Source: Akkermansia sp. (lineage in GTDB: Bacteria; Verrucomicrobiota; Verrucomicrobiia; Verrucomicrobiales; Akkermansiaceae). Taken from it: 6,016 bases of DNA. Shown piece by piece: positions 5,035 to 6,016 of the stretch (position 1 is its first letter; each line of letters starts with the position of its first letter). The stretch lies in the NCBI GenBank assembly GCA_017628435.1, contig JAGBZE010000095.1, positions 1 to 6,016 of the forward strand, read 5' to 3'. The translations under genes were made by a program, and so were the position numbers. The notes beneath the pieces were generated by a model, which worked only from the letters and a program-made list of their open reading frames with translations, did no database searches and was not told the origin of the DNA.

Positions 5035-6016
5035 TTATCTCAACCTGAGCAAGGCCGCCCTGGCCTTGTTCGCCCAGGTCATCCAATCTTCGTCATCGGC
5101 CGCCCGATGGTCCTCGATAATACTCTCGTAAAGCTTCATGGCTCTTTCCCGGGAGACTGGCACCCCCTGGCCCTTCTCATAGCATTCGGCCAGGCGATAG
5201 CTGGCCTCAGCATGGGCCTTATCAGCAGCCAGGCGGTACCACAGCACAGCATCCACCCAGGATTGCGGAACACCCTCGCCCTGAGCATAGCAATGCCCCA
5301 GCATGCAGGCTGCATGGGCATCTGGAAATTCATGCGCTACAGCCAGGCGGTAGTACCGGATAGCCTCTTCGCGCGATACGGGCACGCCTCGCCCATGCCA
5401 GCAGCAGTCTGCATAGTCGCGCTGGGCCAGCTCATCTCCCTTATCAGCAGCACGCCGAAGATACGCAGCTCCCTTCTCCGTCGATTTCGGCACAGCCTTC
5501 CCCCTCATATATGCCCAGCCCAGCGAGCTCAGCGCATCCGGATCATCCGGGGCAATCAGGATTTTCCCCTCAACATCCTCATTGTAGGAAATGGCAACCC
5601 GATACGGGCTGTCCTCCTCTTTTCCGCTGAAACCGGCACCCGGATACGGAATCACCTCCCCACTGCGGGCATTCACAAAGAACCCGACCAGCCGGGCCTG
5701 GCTGAACTTGAAATTCCTCAGCGAGCGAAAAAAGTAATAATCCCCGAACACGCTGACCCGGGCATGGGCAAGCATCAGACAGGATGCATCACACACCCGC
5801 TGTCGCCCCTCCTCCGGATGAGCCTTCACATAAGCCCGCGCGGCATCCATGGCCTGCTGCGGAGTCATAGGCAGGCTGCGGCTGCGCTCCATGGCCGCCT
5901 CCAGTTCAAGCATGGGGATTTCGCGGTCCAGCCACAGGAAACCCGCAGGCTCAGCCTCCGCCCGCAACTCACTTTCCAGGGCCTGCCTGCCAGCACCTGC
6001 AGCAGCCTGGCACACA
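5035..6016 (-). CDS. Sel1-repeat protein, N-terminal part outside the window
   Basis: At least 326 residues of a minus-strand protein are visible. The frame stays open to the right edge, so the true start lies beyond 6016; the GTG at 6015 is only the first possible start codon at the cut. Counting from that codon, a helical region (about 10-66, including MTPQQAMDAARAYVKAHPEE) precedes a mixed alpha/beta segment at about 70-130 (FGDYYFFRS, VGFFVNARSGEVI). This may be a small PepSY-like or other unnamed domain. Four Sel1-type helical repeats follow (about 159-303), then a short helical end (WMTWANKARAALLRLR). Sel1 repeats resemble tetratricopeptide repeats and form a superhelical scaffold for protein partners, often in envelope or signalling roles. 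No enzyme motif is visible. The stop TAA is at 5035-5037, 61 bases before the next gene. Confidence 0.88.
   Translation of the reverse strand, partial: VCQAAAGAGRQALESELRAEAEPAGFLWLDREIPMLELEAAMERSRSLPMTPQQAMDAARAYVKAHPEEGRQRVCDASCLMLAHARVSVFGDYYFFRSLRNFKFSQARLVGFFVNARSGEVIPYPGAGFSGKEEDSPYRVAISYNEDVEGKILIAPDDPDALSSLGWAYMRGKAVPKSTEKGAAYLRRAADKGDELAQRDYADCCWHGRGVPVSREEAIRYYRLAVAHEFPDAHAACMLGHCYAQGEGVPQSWVDAVLWYRLAADKAHAEASYRLAECYEKGQGVPVSRERAMKLYESIIEDHRAADDEDWMTWANKARAALLRLR
5107..5541 (-). repeat. Four Sel1-like protein repeats
   Basis: The tandem repeats have recurring cores of the type LGxxYxxGxGVPxSxxxAxxxYRLAAD. Glycine landmarks at residues 172, 208, 246 and 282 of the visible protein are 36, 38 and 36 residues apart, so the second repeat is two residues longer than the standard 36. 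The first repeat is the most diverged (RGKAVPKSTEKGAAYLRRAA). Repeats two and four share GVPVSRE, and repeat three has GVPQSWVDA. Confidence 0.85.

Noticed and set aside
1..6016. Mobile elements, CRISPR arrays, toxin-antitoxin pairs or phage genes
   Set aside because: I found no transposase or integrase motif, no regularly spaced repeats and no terminal inverted repeats. The RHH protein lacks an adjacent toxin-like partner.

Overview
The window looks like core chromosome of a fairly GC-rich bacterium. The amino-acid texture of the release factor and MnmA, together with a Sel1-repeat protein, suggests a Verrucomicrobiota (Akkermansia-like) genome. That placement comes from memory of the families and was not searched, so treat it as moderate confidence. 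No mobile elements, CRISPR arrays or rRNA are visible, and no gap between genes exceeds 300 bases.

Layout: a tRNA-Gln(UUG) gene reads leftward at the left edge, with its own promoter. Diverging from it, a rightward operon (233-2831) encodes release factor 1 (prfA), the methyltransferase that modifies its GGQ glutamine (prmC), and an uncharacterised multi-pass membrane protein whose start overlaps the end of prmC. The rest of the window is on the minus strand, and mnmA ends 13 bases from the membrane-protein gene. Reading leftward from the right edge come a Sel1-repeat protein (5' end outside the window), an unrecognised beta-rich 155-residue protein, a small two-helix membrane protein, a 65-residue ribbon-helix-helix protein, and mnmA (tRNA 2-thiouridylase).

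The left and centre of the window are about translation. RF1 is matured by PrmC. MnmA thiolates U34 of tRNAs for Gln, Lys and Glu, so the tRNA-Gln(UUG) here is a predicted MnmA substrate. The right part is a small set of poorly characterised proteins, some likely envelope-associated.

The most useful structural observation is a set of four sigma70-type promoters, each with exactly 17 bases between the -35 and -10 boxes. They lie before tRNA-Gln, prfA, the RHH gene and the 155-residue gene. The three in front of protein genes sit so close to the ATG that the predicted mRNAs have leaders of only about 4-10 nt and no Shine-Dalgarno sequence, whereas two downstream operon genes do carry one. No clearly new multi-gene system is evident. 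The best candidates for novelty are the 155-residue plus two-helix membrane protein pair, and the RHH-mnmA coupling.
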